Below, one piece after another: positions 4,644 to 6,041 of a DNA stretch of 6,041 bases. Made by a program: the position numbers and the translations under genes. Below the pieces are notes generated by a model. The model was not told the origin of the DNA. It saw only the letters and a program-made list of their open reading frames with translations, and made no database searches. The stretch is from Deltaproteobacteria bacterium (GTDB lineage: Bacteria > Desulfobacterota_C > Deferrisomatia > Deferrisomatales > JACRMM01). The stretch's first letter is position 1, and every line of letters begins with the position of its first letter. The stretch is from positions 1 to 6,041 of the forward strand of contig JACRCS010000747.1 in assembly GCA_016218905.1 (NCBI GenBank). The letters run 5' to 3'.

Positions 4644-5741
4644 ATGCCGAGAGGACCTCGACTCGATCTTCCGGACCTCCTTCAGCACGTCATCGTGAGG
4701 GGGATCGAACGCCGTCCGATCTTCGCCGACGATTCGGACCGGGCGTGTTTCTGCTCGCGCCTATCCCGGATTCTGGAGGAGACCGACACGGAGTGCCTCA
4801 CGTGGGCGCTGGTTCCGAACCATTTTCACCTTCTTCTCCGGCCCCACGGCACGGCCTTCGCTACCCTCATGCGGCGGCTTCTGACCGGATACGCCGTCTA
4901 CTTCAACCGGCGCCACCAGCGAAGCGGGCACCTCTTCCAGAACCGCTACAAGTCGATCGTCTGCCAGGACGATGCATACCTGCTGGAACTCGTGCGCTAC
5001 GTGAACCTCAATCCACTGCGCGCGGGCCTCGTCTCCACTCTCGAGGAGCTCGGAACGTGGCCGTGGAGCGGCCATGCCGTGCTGCTCGGCAACCGCCAAC
5101 TGAGTGGCCAGGCGGTGGGGGCGGTTCTCTCGTATTTCGGGACGGGGCTGGGCGTTGCACGCAGGCGATACCTGGAGTTCGTTGCGGCCGGCGTGGGGCA
5201 AGGCCGGCGCGATGAACTGGTCGGAGGAGGCCTCGGCCGCAGCCTCGCGCTTCTCGGGCGAAGCGAAGCAAGAGAGGCCTCCGACGAGCGAATTCTCGGC
5301 GCCGGGGCGTTCGTCGAGCGCCTATGGGATCAAGAGGACTCCAGCCGGCTTCGCCGTTGCCTTCCTCTTTCGGAGTTGGTCGTCCGGATTGCGGCGGTCA
5401 CGCAGATGGACCCGAGCCGGCTGCTGCGCCGGTCCAGAGAACGAAACGCCGCGGAGGCCAGAGCGCTCTTGTGCTATGTTGCGGTTCGAGAGTTGAGGGT
5501 CCCGGGCACGGAACTGGGCGCACCTGGGGATGGGGGCATCGGGGGTGAGTCGCGCGGTCGCTCGCGGCGCTCGGTTGATAGAGGGAAAGCCCGAATTCCT
5601 GCGCCGGGTTCTTGGCAACAAGGTGAAGGAGGAGTTGCCTCCCTCGGCACTTCCGACACGGAGGTCGGACAGGTAGAATGCGCACGGGAAGGCTCCCTAC
5701 CCCACAGGAGACGTCGATGCCGAGAACGGCGAGGGACCTGA
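4644..5741 (+). CDS. REP-associated tyrosine transposase (RAYT, Y1_Tnp/IS200-like) with DnaA-like C-terminal domain; frameshifted near 5520
   Basis: RAYTs are single-strand HUH/Y1 nucleases that cut at REP hairpins. The ATG at 4644 gives the usual MPRGPRLDLP start; a GTG at 4623 would only add seven residues. Residues ~10-130 are the Y1 domain: HVIVRGIERRPIF (15-27), VPNHFHLLLRP with HxH at 60 and 62, YFNRRHQRSGHLFQNRYKS (86-104), and Y112/Y119 in DDAYLLELVRYVNLNPLRAG, one of which is the likely nucleophile. Residues ~240-330 resemble the DnaA-domain-IV-like helix-turn-helix of long RAYTs (LSELVVRIAAVTQMDPSRLL, SRERNAAEARALLCYVAVRE). After E-L-G (G292, base 5519) the conserved sequence leaves this frame; as read, the last ~70 residues are Gly/Arg-rich and lack family character, ending at 5741 inside the next gene. 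Corrected length is about 343 residues. The nuclease core is intact; the DNA-binding tail is disrupted unless the shift is an error. Confidence 0.85.
   Translation: MPRGPRLDLPDLLQHVIVRGIERRPIFADDSDRACFCSRLSRILEETDTECLTWALVPNHFHLLLRPHGTAFATLMRRLLTGYAVYFNRRHQRSGHLFQNRYKSIVCQDDAYLLELVRYVNLNPLRAGLVSTLEELGTWPWSGHAVLLGNRQLSGQAVGAVLSYFGTGLGVARRRYLEFVAAGVGQGRRDELVGGGLGRSLALLGRSEAREASDERILGAGAFVERLWDQEDSSRLRRCLPLSELVVRIAAVTQMDPSRLLRRSRERNAAEARALLCYVAVRELRVPGTELGAPGDGGIGGESRGRSRRSVDRGKARIPAPGSWQQGEGGVASLGTSDTEVGQVECAREGSLPHRRRRCRERRGT
5521..5676 (+). other. Shifted-frame C-terminal end of the RAYT
   Basis: From 5521 in the +1 frame the sequence reads HLGMGASGVSRAVARGARL, then a tail IEGKPEFLRRVLGNKVKEEL ending in the stop TAG at 5674-5676. 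This continues the DnaA-like helix-turn-helix (LG..LGM....VSRAV.RG pattern) begun in the main frame up to 5519, and its codons are GC-rich in third position. It shows that one extra base, or two missing bases, lie around 5517-5521. With two bases restored the junction would read ELGAHLGMG, which fits the spacing I recall from relatives. Confidence 0.75.
5652..5669 (+). terminator. Weak hairpin at the 3' end of the RAYT
   Basis: TCCGAC (5652-5657) and GTCGGA (5664-5669) can pair around a six-base loop, overlapping the last codons of the corrected RAYT frame. No T-run follows, so it is a poor candidate for a factor-independent terminator and could be incidental in GC-rich DNA. Confidence 0.2.
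5706..5710 (+). promoter_or_regulatory. Ribosome binding site of the nucleotidyltransferase gene
   Basis: AGGAG lies six bases before the ATG at 5717, a near-ideal Shine-Dalgarno spacing. It fixes the start of the last gene and shows this gene has its own initiation signal rather than relying on coupling to the RAYT. Confidence 0.65.
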
Positions 5742-6041
5742 CCCCCGAGGAACGCAGTTCCTACCGGCCCTGGCTTCGGATTGCGGAGCGGGCAGAGGAC
5801 CCCGCTCGGGGGGAGAGGAGAGACCGAGCCTGGGAGGCCGCACGCGCGGGCGCTGCTCTTCTGAAAGAGCGTTATGGAGCGAAGCGCGTCACTGCGTTTG
5901 GCTCTCTGCTCAAAGAGGAAGCGTTCACCCCTTGGTCGGACGTGGACCTCGCCGTCTCTGGCCTGGACGCGGGTCATTACTACGATGCGGCAGGGGCGGT
6001 CCTCGATCTGGGCGCCTCGCTTGGTGTGAAGATCGACGTGA
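5717..6041 (+). CDS. Nucleotidyltransferase-fold protein (MNT/KNTase-like), N-terminal part, cut by window end
   Basis: 108 codons are visible, with no stop before the right edge. An N-terminal helical, Arg/Glu/Ala-rich segment (residues ~9-54) precedes the nucleotidyltransferase signature FGSLLKEEAFTPWSDVDLAV (61-80): GS at 62-63 and the metal-binding DxD at 75 and 77. KIDV at 105-108 holds a likely third catalytic aspartate (D107). This is the minimal polymerase-beta-type nucleotidyltransferase fold. Small genes of this type are often paired with a HEPN-domain protein, where the nucleotidyltransferase acts as antitoxin by AMPylating the HEPN toxin; a partner would have to lie beyond 6041, so the toxin-antitoxin reading is inference. 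It is separated from the RAYT by 40 bases and has its own ribosome binding site. It could also be a stand-alone nucleotidyltransferase. Confidence 0.8.
   Translation, partial: MPRTARDLTPEERSSYRPWLRIAERAEDPARGERRDRAWEAARAGAALLKERYGAKRVTAFGSLLKEEAFTPWSDVDLAVSGLDAGHYYDAAGAVLDLGASLGVKIDV

Larger units (their letters stand above)
4513..5676 (+). mobile_element. RAYT/REP unit (IS200-like Y1 transposase with flanking repeats) interrupting the helicase
   Basis: The repeat array and the RAYT gene form one block whose left edge coincides with the point where helicase homology stops. No matching repeat copy, in either orientation, is recognised between the RAYT end (5676) and the next gene (5717), and the missing helicase 3' end does not reappear there, so the right boundary is not defined by repeats. 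The block may therefore be the product of insertion followed by deletion or recombination, rather than a clean insertion. The right limit given is simply the conserved end of the transposase. Confidence 0.55.

Noticed and set aside
5706..5719. GGAGACGTCGATG resembling the repeat core GGGGACGTCCTTG, as a possible right-hand repeat copy
   Set aside because: The match is short and imperfect, and it coincides with a functional ribosome binding site and start codon, so chance similarity is more likely.
5524..5741. Nominal C-terminus of the RAYT frame down to 5741
   Set aside because: The residues are Gly/Arg-rich and unlike the family; the conserved helix-turn-helix continues in the +1 frame, so this tail is a frameshift product that runs into the next gene.

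Overview
This is a GC-rich (roughly 60-80% by local counts) bacterial accessory region, read almost entirely on the + strand. The codon bias, a RAYT transposase with a DnaA-like tail and a nucleotidyltransferase fit a high-GC environmental bacterium (for example an acidobacterial, deltaproteobacterial or similar lineage). The sequence alone does not fix the taxon.

Bases 1-4512 look like one tightly packed, translationally coupled operon built on a type I restriction-modification locus. It contains the 3' end of the methyltransferase subunit hsdM; a DUF4062 + GHKL-ATPase + winged-helix protein inserted between hsdM and hsdS; a half-length hsdS with a single target-recognition domain; and a RecQ-like helicase with a C-terminal phosphoribosyltransferase-like (PRTase-like) region. 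Three junctions are 4-base ATGA overlaps (365-368, 1849-1852, 2611-2614). The third exists only if hsdS is read through a one-base frame change near 2503, which also exposes a strongly acidic C-terminal tail. No hsdR is seen in the window.

At base 4513 the operon is cut. Three direct copies of a 30-base REP-like unit (4513-4617) begin exactly on a codon boundary of the helicase. They add ten foreign codons and a stop, removing the end of the PRTase-like region. Immediately downstream lies a REP-associated tyrosine transposase (RAYT, IS200-like Y1/HUH family; 4644 onward). Its reading frame breaks near 5520, and the conserved C-terminus continues in another frame to 5676.

After a 40-base gap, a new gene with a clear ribosome binding site starts at 5717 and runs off the window. 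It is a small nucleotidyltransferase of the kind often paired with HEPN proteins.

Overall this is a defence-type locus: modification plus specificity subunits, an accessory ATPase and a helicase, invaded or rearranged at its 3' side by a RAYT/REP unit. The most interesting points are the composition of the operon (ATPase and RecQ-PRTase helicase with a half-S subunit), the frame change in hsdS, and the exact coincidence of the helicase truncation with the repeat array.
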